From Orthonyx spaldingii (lineage: Eukaryota > Chordata > Aves > Passeriformes > Orthonychidae): a stretch of DNA of 64,000 nt. The notes beneath the pieces were generated by a model, which was given only the letters and a program-made list of their open reading frames with translations, ran no database searches and was not told the DNA's origin. This document shows positions 25,305-38,500 of this stretch, one piece after another; the stretch's first letter is position 1, and each line of letters begins with the position of its first letter. The stretch covers positions 686,783 to 750,782 of the forward strand of contig VZTJ01003250.1 of the NCBI GenBank assembly GCA_013397795.1, given 5' to 3'. The position numbers and the translations under genes are program-made.

Positions 25305-25318
25305 GTTACCATAGTAAC
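25305..25318. promoter_or_regulatory. RFX X-box-like site
   Basis: GTTACCATAGTAAC is close to the palindromic RFX consensus GTTRCCATGGYAAC and is flanked by symmetrical AAAG and CTTT. RFX factors act in ciliary and neural gene control. A single site, so the evidence is the motif and its location in the candidate regulatory block. Confidence 0.4.
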
Positions 25319-25460
25319 CTTTAAGTTACACATATGATTAATGAAATTAATTGCATTTCAAATGTAAAATTTGCTGATGCAATTTTTTGCATGAAACATC
25401 CATTTTTTTGCAAAGAACAAAAAGAAGAAAGCAATGCATGGGCACTTCATGTTTGAGTGT

Positions 25461-28400
25461 TCATAGTTTGCAGAATAACTTTCCTTCAGATTTTGATGGT
25501 TCCTTCAGCATCAATGTCACAAAAATTTGAATTTACAAAACCATATTTTTGTCTGCTGCTTTGCAAGATACAGTAACTCAAATGAAATAGTTCTTGTAAA
25601 ACTTTTAAAACAGTTTAGAATATGACTCTGAAACACAAGATCAGGTTGAATTTATTTTGTAATACAAAATTTTGACAGTAACAGTCAATCCCAGAGTACA
25701 CAAATATATTATTAGCACCTATGATACTTTTAGAATTTTGTGTTAAAGTTTCTTGTAACTTTTCAATTACTAGACTCCTAGGCATCCCTAAAGAACAAAA
25801 TTATGTACTTGTGAAGCCAAGCCTTGCAGACCAGATGTCACAAAGGAGGAAAGATTTCATTAGGAACCACTGACACAAGGAGGTGAAATTCCAGCCCAAT
25901 GCAATTAGTGCCTAAGTACTCACTGTCTCTAGAAAAGCAATTATTTCATCTAGAGAATGCTATAAAAATATCATTTTTCACACTGTTTCTTGTTCTAGCT
26001 CAGGCACCCTGCACAGGCTGCTGGGCAAGTAACAATTATGTGTGTTTTATTGTGTTAATATTTTATTTTGGAAGTGGAGAAAAAATGTTATTTTTCATGT
26101 GGAAACTGTGTTTCTTCTTCCTCCCATAATCAAATGAACTATTAACAGTAGTATTGTTCTTAAACTTCAAATAAATGAGCCTTAAACTTGGACTTTGGAA
26201 AGCATCACCTAAAGTATGAAAAGAGAGGTAACTGCTGAAAAAAATCTCAGTTTTTCCTCATCTGCAGAGACTAACACACATAAAATAGATAGACTGCAGT
26301 ATATACAGATCAAAGGAGCCAATTACATTGAATTTAAAGGGACTGGCTCTGCTTTCACAACACACATATACTCACTCCGAGTTTTGTAATAGGAATAGCT
26401 TAAATTCATGTTAACAACAGAAACAGGAATTCGTATACTCACTATCCCAATACTTTCTTTTTTCTCCTCCTTATTCTCGTCTTTCCCCAGATTTGTCATG
26501 ATTTAATTTTCATTATTTACACAAAATAATTTAACATGTTTTAAGTTTTTATTTAAGAATGCTGACCTGCAAGCATTTTTGCAAGTTATTTTTTCTTCCA
26601 TTTTATTCAAAGCATGAGCTTTTCAGAATGTCATGTCCAGCTGAAGCTTGTCATGAAATCAGAAGTCATTTTTTTCCTTCTTAAAAAGTGGCAATTTCCC
26701 CCCTCACTGTATGTATTTAGAAACAGAAATTTAAGAACTGAAACTCTAAAGTACACGAAGAATATACAGCTATTTAAAAGCTGCAAATAGTTCCAACAAC
26801 TCCAAGTGAAAAATTACAGTGATAGTCTACATGACAGAGTCCACATGTACTTTAAATTTTAAAAAATATTTTAAGTATCTTCTTGACCTGAGAAACAAGT
26901 TAATAGGGCTTCTTGGTAAAAATAGTAAACTTACAGATTTAGTATTACCAAGATGTATGTCATGTTAAAAAAAATCAAAGCCCAAAGAGAACTGAGAAAC
27001 CACATTAATCTGAGTGTGCTAGTAAGACAAACAAAGGCATCACCTTTTGCGAAGGCAGAGTGAAAACCCATTACTAACTCTCTGTGAGACTATGCCTGAT
27101 ATACTGAATTTGATGAAGTCAATGGAATTTGCATTGTCCTGTAACATCATATACTCACTACTGATCTGGAAAGAATCAGAATCCAGAGGAGTGCACTGTG
27201 GTACCAGAAGAATTGTTTCCATATGCAGAAATGCAGCTTCATAAAGTCCATAAGTCCTAAGCTTTGGGCTGTCTATATTATAAATGCAGAAAACAAAGGG
27301 GATCAAGTAACAGCTGTAACATAACGTAAACCTCCTTGTACTGCCTTCACTGCCTTTCTTAAATTTTTTTTAGGTTTCCTGAGTTTCTGAAATCAGGTTT
27401 ATCTCATTAAATCTGAAAATCAGCATTTTCTTAGCTATTTTCTGTTTCAGTTCTGAAACACTGCAGTCTCGTTCTATCTTCAGGCCTAAGAGTTAAATGG
27501 TATCATAATTTAGATCAAAAACATTTGAATAAAAACAAAATCCCTAGAACCCTGTCAAGTGGCAGCACTAGTGTTTCCCTATCAAGTAAACAATATGGTC
27601 TTCTACCACTGTCAGGATGGTGAAAAGAACAAAACCAATTATTTGTAATGTAGGACGGTAGATAAGAAAAACTTATCTGCAGACCAGGCCTCTAATAGTG
27701 AGAAGATGATTACCTTCCAAATCTGGCTACAGTCAGTATGGTTTTGGCAGAATATTTCTCTTGCTATTCTGGCATCTTCTATGCCCAACATAACCTCAGG
27801 CTCATAACTTTATTAACCAGCAGGTTGCAGTTCAGGATGGTATCTCAGCTAAAGTATGGATACGCCACAGAAGAATGAGCTGCTCCAAAATAAGGAACAA
27901 CTAGAACACTGAATTATCTCATTAAAAAAGGTACACAGTTTAATTATTTTTGTCTGAGTTTTCCAGGACCAAGTTTCTGTGACTTTAATTTAAAAAAGTT
28001 AGTATCACTTGTATTGTAAGCAGAAGGATATGCAAACCTCCCCTGGACCTGATGTACTGCTTTAGTCTAGGTTTCACAGTCCCACTGCTTCTGAAAGGCT
28101 TCAGTCTGAAAATGGGTGTCCTGCTGCTGGATATTTGGGTTTTGTTTTAGAATTGCAATTGCATGTCTTATAGATTATTTCCCAGGACTCTTCTACAGCT
28201 GCTCAAGGAAGTTCCCAAGGGCTTTGAGCTTAGCCTCTTTAAATCTTACACAGGAGAATCTTATTTCGAAACTCTAACTTAAGCACAACTTCAGTGAGTA
28301 TATCTACCTTACTTCTTCAGTGCATTTCCATAGGTCTTGTGAAATGCAGATAGGCATTGCATTTATGGGTAGAACCTTGCAATACGAACTTGAGAAAATT

Positions 28401-31400
28401 GCAGGAGGGATTGAAGAGATGTCTCTCTGCTGATGCACTCCGCTTAGAATACAGGTCCTGGATCCTCTGGGAGTTAACTCATTATGAGCATGTGCTGTGC
28501 ATTATGAAAACAACAGTAGTAGAAATTTCATTACTGGTAAAGGTACAACAAGGACGTTTTGACCCAGAATTGTAATGGATCTCTGAAAGTCACACTTGAG
28601 TCCTTCCCTTTTCATGGTGCACAAGTCAATAACATATGGGATGACAGATGAGATCCACTTCCCCTTGGTATGTCTCATGAAAGTTCAAACTAATGCCAGG
28701 GCCGGTATCCTGACAACTTATTCTATGTATTCCACAACCAGATAATTACCAACATAGCTAAATGGAGCTTTATTTTTCTCACCCTTCTTTCTTAATCATT
28801 ATAGTCAACATGATTATTTTCATCTATTAAAAACACCTATAACCCTCTCATCACTCTCCATTTGAGTTCTCTCTGAAGCTCCTCATATCTGAAATGTTCA
28901 AATCTGGCTAATTCGTTCTTCAGGGTATCGTTACATTATTTACTACTTTCTCATTTCATCTACACAGATTAAACCCCTTCAAAGTGTTAATTTCCTCTAT
29001 ATATAGAAGCAAAGTACCTTTTTATGAACTTGATCAGTGCAGTCTGCTCTGTTTATCTCCATCCAAAACAACTCGCAAAAACATTGTGTGACTATTTAAG
29101 TATGTAATTTCTTTCTTTGTATCTGGAAAGTGGAAAACCATTACAGAGGAAGACCTATATGCCTTGCACGTTTCCATCATCTCTCTCCATTCGCTAGCAA
29201 GCTGTCAAATTCCATACTGAATTGGCAAACCACCTTTATTCTTTATCTCCAATTGCCTCTCAAGGTTAGAAATAATTCTCAAAAAGCATTAACAAAAGCA
29301 ATCTGTTATTTTCCTCTAAATATCTCAGCTGTCAAAACATGAAAAATTTAGCAGGCTTCTGATGTACTCAGATCAGTGAATATTTTGCTGACCAATATTA
29401 TCTTACCGCCTCTTTGCACCGCACTGTAAACATTTGTTGACTCGTGTATTATACTTGAACATTAAACTCTGTACAACAAAGTGTCTCTTGCTCTGTTCTA
29501 CAGCAATTTCTAGCATATTTTACTAGGATTGTTAGGTGTAGTTTCAATGCACATAGTAAACACTAACAAAGATGACGTGTAATAGAGGAGGGAAGTAGCT
29601 CATTCCTAAGCCACTTCCTATACTAACAAAACATCTCCAAATATATGAAATATATAAACCGGGTTGAGAATTTACTCTTAATCCATACAGCTTAGAGGAA
29701 TGACATATCTTTATAACACATAATCACATAATAAAAATTATGTAATCAAATTTAAGGAGAATAATGATATAAAAAACCAAATTAAGTGTTCCAAATTTGG
29801 TCTTTTAGTCTGCATAGTAACTAGTCTGCATCAAAAGAACAAAAAGATAAGGAAACAGAAATCCCCAAAGACCATCTGCAACATCTCTTGTCCATATCTC
29901 TTTTTACGCAAGGCAGTGAAGATTTCTTTCAAAAGTCTTCCATATCTTCTAAGTATTTATATTTCACCTCATGTAACATTGAAGTATTTTTTGTTATCAT
30001 TAAGAGCTATAATATTATGTGTAAGTACTCTTCTTGTTTTTTCAAAACTTTGAGAGTCAATAACACAATCACAGTGAGTTCCATAGTTTAATTATGTATC
30101 ATGTAAAACTACACTAGAGGTGCTGTATTTCAAAAGTCCTCACTAGATAACAGCACAAAAAGGGATTTTTAAAAATCACATTATATATAAAGACATTCTT
30201 CATAATTATTTCTATTTCCTTCTCTGCAGACTTGCCCTTTAAGAAACTGGATTACTTAGAGTAAGGAGAATATTTGAAGGTGGGGTTTCTTTGCCTCAGA
30301 AGAGAACTAAAAACTCAGTTAAACTACTCCTTCTGCCATTAACCATAGGGGGGAAAAAAGTGTGAGATGTGAAAACTATGAATGTGTGAGGACAATTTTG
30401 CGTTTTTATCCCCCTATTTCTGTGATTTTATCCCATGGCCTACAGGCTGCAAGTGACTTTTTGCTATTGAATTAAGGAGACAATGAGAAATTAAATCTCT
30501 GATGATAAATACTAATATGTTATCCTTATTAGAATAAAAGATTTTAAGCCAAAGCAATACTTGCATGTTTTAAATATGTAAGTTAGTACAGTTATTCATT
30601 GCTATAAATGTATAACATGTTTGTACTTGGAAACAATAATGTTGAAAGCCTGAAATTTGATCTTTGCATGGTGTGAGTTTGTCCTAGGGAAAAAGATGGG
30701 TACACCTGCAAAAGGCAGAAGGATGGTCGCCTGATTTTTTTTCCATGGAAATGGCAGATATGACATCAACTTATCTCACAAAATGATGTTAGCTAGTTTG
30801 GTTAAATCTTAGGAAAACTTACATAATGAATACTGGATCATATTAAGTTTCAGCAGATAGAGATTTCCTTATAATTGTAATGTAAAGGTGGGAAGCAATA
30901 AAGTTGATTTTCATTCCAATTTCTTCTCAAACGTCTTTATGAACACTGAAGAATTCCTTTTCTTTACTAATTTTAGGACATGAAACAGCAATTCAAATCT
31001 TTAGTTCCCACTAAAGTTTTCTTTGAAGTTTTCAGTTTGTCATCAGATTTTACATTCTAATTGGATGAAGCAATTATGTGGCACTAATATTTAGGGATTA
31101 TATAATGACAGTCAAAAACAAAGGCTACCTCCTTTGAACGTTCAACTTGGTATTCACATCCAGTGGAAAGTACTGGCAACTAAATGGTGACGTTCTAAAT
31201 TATATAGCATACTGTATTTTTTTCATTCTCACACAAACAACACATAATAAGATTTACAGACTCAATGTTGGAAAATATGGTTTGAAAGAAAAAATACATA
31301 GCATACATAGAAGAAATGTGAGAAGTGTTTATATATTGTCTAGTATTCCAAGGTATATTTATGGCATTTACTTTTGTTAAAAGATTTTTTGATAGGGAAA

Positions 31401-34400
31401 TACAGAACAGCATTTCTAGAAAGGAGTAGACAGAAATGGTATAAACATTTTAAGAAGTAAGAAAATATGCAATCCTCATGTGTGTGTTTCATGTAGAAAC
31501 ATTTACAGACATTATCAGCACATATGTGCAATAGCTGCCTTTATGTTCTGCTTATCTATTTCCAGGCATCTAATCAGTACCAGACTAAATTATGCTCACA
31601 TACTTGGATCACAAACGTTTTTGAATCACTAAAATCCACTGTAAAAAATGAAAAAAACCTCATTGTAACTACTTTCATATTTTTAAACTGTTAAAAACTA
31701 CATTTTTTAAAAGGCAAGAATAATTATTGATCTACGGTGATGAGTAACTGAGATTATTCTTTTTACTATTTGCTTCTTCTGATCTTCATTCCTAAGTCAT
31801 GCAAAACAAAATGAAAAAAAAAAGGCAAGCATTTCTAGAAAATGTCTTAATCTGGTCAATTTAAGCCTCTATGGCTTTGGTCCACAGAAGGTTTATTAGT
31901 TTCCCGGGCTCCATAGTGGGATAAACTATTTCATGCATGAAGGGATCAGCATTCCTTCTTCTAATCATTGCTATTGTGCCCATTACAAAGCTCTTTGAAC
32001 ACCTCCTATGGATATCACATGGTATCTTAATCACTCCTCAATTAATAACTTTATACTCATATTTTGGTTCTGCCACTTCTACATACATTACTTGGAGGAT
32101 GATCCTGAAGCTGTAACCAAGTATGGTGAGATTATAGTAATTTTCTCACTGCAAATACATTCTTACACGGAAAGTGGCCAGACAGCAGTTTCCAGTGAGG
32201 AAGTGTAACAGCTTAATACAACAGGCAATCCCTTCATAGTGCCATGACAGATGTTGGTGTCCTGTCTATTGTGACCACCCTGTAACTCTATAAAAGCAGA
32301 AAACACTTTCCTATGTGCTTTGATAAGCATTGTGGTAGCTGACACTGTTTACATGAGAAGCATCAGAAATCTCTGCTAGCACCAGCTAAACCTGCAATAT
32401 CTGAAAGCTATTTTTTTAAACTCTGGGTTTGCTAGTCTACTATATAAGAGTATGTATGAATGTAATAAAGGTGGACTCAAAGAGGAAAGTAAGCCAACAA
32501 TTTTTGTTTTAATGTATTAATATTTTAACTCCTTTGCTAGCTCATATTACCTTTCTCCTCAAGTAGTAGTCACCTGTAGCCTTCTAGTCATCTTCCTGCC
32601 TCACTTTTTGAAGATGATGGGCATTAAATGTTAAGGCGAATACTAAAAGAACACAGACTTACATCATGCTGCTTTTCCTCAATTGCAGAGGAAAATACAA
32701 ATAATAGGTGAAGATTCTCACAGGGGGAAAGGCATGGTGTGACCAAATTCGCTCACAATGCATTTTCAGTTAAATTATACTCCTCTTGATATTATATTAA
32801 CTCATGCAATCTAAAATCCTGCTGGGAGAAAGAAATAACTAACTATATTTAGCTTTTTAAAAGCTTTCCCTTAACTCCATTCAATCAGTCCTCAATCTTC
32901 TAGGAATATCTAAATTCCAAAATTTACATACTCTATGGTTCAATAAACAGCATCCACTGCTGGATACAGGCAGCACCAGAAATCTATGTGAAGTTTGCTA
33001 CGCATTCCACCAGGACAAGTGTGTAGATCAATATTTGTCTTTTGCAACATCTGAATGCCTAGCAGGTTTCCTATATATAATATATTCCTATATAGATAAT
33101 GAATGTAAACTGATATACAAAAGGCTTGTTTTCCTTAGCTACCTTCTATGGACCACTAAGCTATAGTCCAAAGGCAGATGAAAAACACAAGGCCAGATAA
33201 CAGACAATAGCATATTGCGTCTACAATAGCAAAGCATTTATGTAATAAGCTTATATTCAACAAATTAAAGATGAAAACCAATTAAATATTTTAGCAAAGT
33301 AGAATCACCATAAAGGCAAGATGCAGGACGTACTGAGACCTGACTAGTGCACTGTAAACTATTTAGGAAAAGAAAAAAAAGGTGCTGCCCAGTATCTGCT
33401 AGTTAAGTTTGTGCAGGAGGCCTAAAAAGCCATAGAAAGCATAACCAAGGACGGAAGATGTATGTACCTGTACAAAGAGTGGTACTTTCCTAATCATGGA
33501 AAGTGGACTTTGACAAAAAGATGAACGTATGAGTGGCTCACACAAGGAACAGAACTTGGATATGGAAAGGAAGGACTTCAGAAGGAAGAGACTGCTTTTA
33601 CAGCCCTGAAAGTAAGTGCTCTGAAAAAAACATATGTGTAAGTGAAAAAGATGACAATCTACAAGCAACAAAAAGCATGAAGAGAATATTACACATCACC
33701 ATAAAATTTGTCATGCAAGTAACAGACTACAAAACAGAAAACCTAACTTTGAATTGGTATGGTTTTGAACTGGAAAGAAATATAATTTTAGGATTGTAAT
33801 ACAGTAAGGTGCAGTCTGTGATCAGAGATCAGATGCTTAGAAGAATAGGAAATCCACAAGAATTAATAACATTAGTGATGGTATATATCAATAATAGCTA
33901 TTGTGTGATTCTACCACACAGTAACACTGCGGATGGCAGCTCTTGCAAGATGAAAACACTACATGCAGCTTGCAGGAGTGAAATAATTATGAAAAACTTT
34001 TAGTAGTTATGGTCTGCAAATGCCTAGGTTGTTAAAAGGGATTGTGTAAAGTCACACAAAATACTACAAAGAAAGAAAAGCCAAAATCACAATGAGTGAC
34101 TCCAGATCTAAAGATTATTATTCTGACATTGGTAAATACAAACATGTAAGTTATTTTTGTCATCTGGTTTGCCTTAATCAAGAGCTAAAAATTCATTTAT
34201 AACACTGTACACAAATGCCATGTTTATATCGATATAATATGCAGCTTGCATGAAAAAGTATACATTAAAATGAAGAACAGCAATTCATATAATAGTCAAA
34301 GACAACCAATAAGAAAACCACAAAATTCCAGTTGTCAAACATAATTTACTATGTATATTTCTTCTCTTCCCTGTTAAAACAGTAATTATTAAAACTAAAG

Positions 34401-35106
34401 TGATATGAGTGAATGTTTATGACTTCTTATTAAAACCCCTGACTTTAAGCAGTGTTCATTTAAGCTTTAGGTTAAAGAAAATCATGTAGAGATTTCTGTG
34501 CGATGGCCTAGTGACTTTATATCCTCTTGTCAAACCTCAGCAGTTTTATTTGTAGTGATGCATGCCCGAGAAGGTTGGAGGTTAAAGTTGATAGGAGGGC
34601 CAACAGGAAAGCCAACCAACCTCTTTCAAAAGATTACAACCTTTAACATATTAGGATCTGTCGGCTAACTTTATAAGTCTACATTTGTGTACTCTTCTGT
34701 GAACTGATACCCAAACTCCAGACCAATAGAGCTTATTAATTTAATATTTTCCCTACATTATTCCTTCATAATGTTCCTACTGCTTAAGTTATTATTTTAG
34801 GTTTTGGTATTATATTGATGTTTAGGGCTTATTGTTAGATTTCAGAAGAACATTTATAAGTAGATAAAATATCTTCCTGATTTTCTTCAGCCTAGTTTTC
34901 TCTTTCACCCTTAAAATTTAAGAAAAGCTTTCTTAATCTATGAAAACTAACATTAAATGAAAAACCAGTGGTCTACTGGAATAAAGCTCTTTAGATTTCC
35001 CTTTGTCCCACTTATTTCAACATCGATTCTTCTGTGACTTTAAAAAAAAAGTAATACAGATAAAAATAATGATAAATAAAATAAAACAGAAACGAAAAAG
35101 GTAAAA
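25461..35106. other. Unique intron sequence, no gene seen
   Basis: About 9.6 kb with no recognised repeat family and no supported exon. Open frames are all under 90 codons and consistent with chance. Confidence 0.55.
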
Positions 35107-35515
35107 AAGGACCTTTAGCGTTTGTCTAGTCCTGAACTACATATGGTTGCTCAGGGCTTTGTCCAGTTGGGTTTTGAGTATCTCCAGGGACAGAGACCGC
35201 AAAACCTCTCCGAAGACTGTTCCAGTCTCACACAATGAAAAAAGATTTTTATAAGATTTCAGTAAATTTTCCTGTATTTCAGTCTGTGTTTATTACCTCC
35301 CATCCCCTCGCTGAGCACCACTGAGAAGATCCTGGCTTCCATATTTTCGCTTTTTCCCTTCAGATATTTATGGACCTTAGTAAGATCCACCCTGATTCTG
35401 CTCTTCTCCACATTGAACAGCTGGAGATCTCCCAGCCTCTCTTCATATGAAAAATACTCCAATCCCTTCTTTGTCTTTATGGCCCTGCTTTGGATTTGTT
35501 ACAAGTTATTCTCAG
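35107..35515 (-). mobile_element. CR1 LINE fragment, diverged
   Basis: On the + strand: GTCTAGTCCTGAACTAC, GGGTTTTGAGTATCTCCAGG, TGAGCACCACTGAGAAGATC, TTCAGATATTTATGGACC, CATTGAACAGCTGGAGATC. These follow the usual order of a reversed CR1 3' region. A short minus-strand frame (35462-35259) contains FSYEERLGDLQLFNVEKSR, the equivalent of the ORF2 C-terminus. Substantially more diverged than the 10213 and 13829 copies. Confidence 0.9.
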
Positions 35516-38500
35516 TACAACCATGCATCTTATGCTCTAGCTAATCCCTTAATTCAGAGGACCAAATCATTACACAGATCGAAAGTAGTACTGAAGCACT
35601 GATGGCAGCTTTGTTCTTACTTGCACTGAAGACAACACAAGCTTTTCCACTGACTTCGAACAGAATTATCTCTGCTGGTGAGACTAATTCTGTGTAAAAG
35701 AGGATGTATATTTACTGTAGATGCCCATGAAGGCTGTATGATGCACAAATGCGATGATAATTTTTTTCAATTATATGTATTTGGTAGCATTTAGGTAATA
35801 AACAACTCAGTAAACAACTTTTCTGCCAATATGTCTGAAACATTTAACTTGCAGGTGTACAGAAACCAGTCTATAGTGACACGTCACTGCAATCCTACAA
35901 CTTTGCATTTTAAAATGATCAACTACTGCAGAAACTCTGCATGTAACATTGCTGCTGCATGAGACCAACATAACAGAAAAAATCTATTAGACTTAACTTT
36001 TATATTTTATAAAACGGTAAATACAGATCTAAATAAAATTTAAAAAAATTTAAGTGCCAGACTTGACTTTCAAGCTTCTTCTACTTCTCCCTGCTCCTTC
36101 TTTGAAACCCTGGAGAAGAACATTTGGCAAAGCAAAGATTCTGCATTCCACATTTCATACCATTTAGTTATTGCTACAATTTTAATTATGCAAAACTCAA
36201 CGGGCTCTAATAAAATCTGACTAAACTGACTAACACTCTAAAACAGAGAGGGTAAGCTACTGAAAGCAATGTTGTACACAAATTCCTTCATGTCATAGAG
36301 AAGATTTATGTAGCACAGTGTACTTCTTCATAGGTAAAACAACATCCCATGATGTTAACACCTTTCGTTTGTCTTCTCTGCAACTAACTACAGAGTCTTC
36401 ATATCTTTTGTTCTTAAAAAAAAAATCAATTTTTTCTAGTAGTTTTAGTTCAGACACACTCGTATATCATGGCAAAACCAGGGAGGGAATTCTATAGATG
36501 AGATACAAGAAATATATCAATTGCAAGGCACAATTTTGAACTGTTTTTAGTTCAAATATGAACTATATGCATATTGATATGCACAAAAAGAACCATTATA
36601 AGATTACAGCATTATATTTACATTTCATATTTTAGTTCCATTTATGTAATTCAGACATATACATATATATGTACTCTGAGGTAAGATCTACCTTATGGTG
36701 CAGACATTTTCCTGAGATTTACACATGAAGGGGATTCCCCCACTGTGCCAATTCCACAGACCCAGGCTAAATTTTAGGTCTATTCAAGCCAAGGAGAGAG
36801 CAGAAGCTCAGCAGGTTAAGGGCTGTAGTGCTATTACACCTTATTGGTCTTGTGGTGACTAAATTAAAAATCTACAAGCAAGGGTATTAATTTTCAGAGC
36901 TGCACACAATGACTATACAGAGAACAGGCAGAAAAACACGGGACACAAAAGACAATATAGTGAGCTTTTACAAATGGAGAAGTCTTCTCTATAGGAGTGA
37001 GAACACAGACGTTCTCTCTGTACTTGTATCCCTGGACATTTAGAAGAGAAGAATGATTTGAGAGGTAGTTTGACATGATTTATGTTTTTCCTAGAATCCT
37101 ATCCTTTATCTCCTTAACACAAGCCAAAAAATATCTGGAACTTCATGTTGCTTTCATAACATTTAATGCCAAAGCACAGACAGCACTTCTGGATTCTTTT
37201 TCTCTTCCTTGACACCCCATAAATGGTGGCAAGGAAATTCAAGTTATGAGAAGGTCTGTGCTTAGGTTTACACTTTTGCTACAAGAAAAGAGATTTTTCA
37301 TAATGGAGGATATTTTTATGTCTCTATCTGTAGTGTCTTTTACCTTGAGTTTTAAGAAAACCAGTTTAATCTTGCAGTATTTTTATGCAATATCAGGCTT
37401 TTATAGGCGGTGAATTTTAAATATAGAAGCAACAAGTAATTTGCTTGAGAGTACAAATGAGATCAACGATGGAACAGATTCAAAGCTACATTTATGGCTC
37501 TTATAGCTTACCCTGTCCATTGTCCAGAGGCAAATGCCTGAGAATCAGTTACTACGAATCATTATGCATAACAGTATAAATGAAGACCATTATTCTATCT
37601 TGGTCATTTTACTATTTGCATCATGAAACTCTCAGTTTGTATTGAGGCTAGATGTGCTAACTACTGGCAAACACATAAGGAGCTAGAGTCTGCCCTACAA
37701 GAAGATTAAGGTTTCAGCCCTCCGATAATGCACAGTGCTCTCTTGAATGTTGCATTTTGATGTAGTGAAATGATACAGAAAGTTTACTGGTTTTAATAAA
37801 GTGTTAGCAGTAAGGAGAGGTCTTTAGAAATGTGATTTTTAACAAAAGAAAAAACACTACTGTACGATAGTAAGCTTTATTCCGTGAGAGCTTAGTGTGT
37901 CCACCTAAGTTTACAGAAGCAGATACAGAAAAACAGTAATCTCTGGTATGAATCATGGCAATGAAGTCATAAAAACCCAACTATACAAAACTTTGGTAAG
38001 CAGGTAACAAATCACTACCAAAAAGGCAAAGGAAGCAGACTCCACATTTCACCTGAGCTTCTACTGAACTTACAAGCCCAACAGAAGTGATCAAAACTAA
38101 TGATTCTGCAGGAGCCCATCTGCTTCAGATTAGAGAATATAGTATATCTATTCAGATAGTAGAGCATATTCTACAAAAACATTATCACACTTAATAGTCC
38201 TACCACACCAGGAGGGATGAGTGGAAAGAAGGAGACACAATCAGTTGAAAACAGAAAGGACTTTGACATCAGGATGATGTGAGGCACTTCTTTGGCAAAA
38301 ACATGCCAAAGCTAACCATGCAGGTGAATGTTGTAACTTAGGTTCTGAGTCCTCAAGCCTCAGGTAACCCAGCAATGAAGAAAACAGTGAGGTATTTTTG
38401 TGCAAAACAGTGCCAGACATTTGTACATTTTTAGCTTTCTTACATGCCCAGTGTATTTTACAGAGGCTGTGCTACTCATTCGTGCTCCAGTTCAAGGTAT

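Noticed and set aside
34224..34237. 14-bp perfect palindrome around ATCGAT
   Set aside because: Length is within chance expectation for a 64-kb AT-rich window and no related motifs surround it.
36660..36673. TACATATATATGTA palindrome
   Set aside because: Simple alternating TA sequence of this size is common in AT-rich introns.
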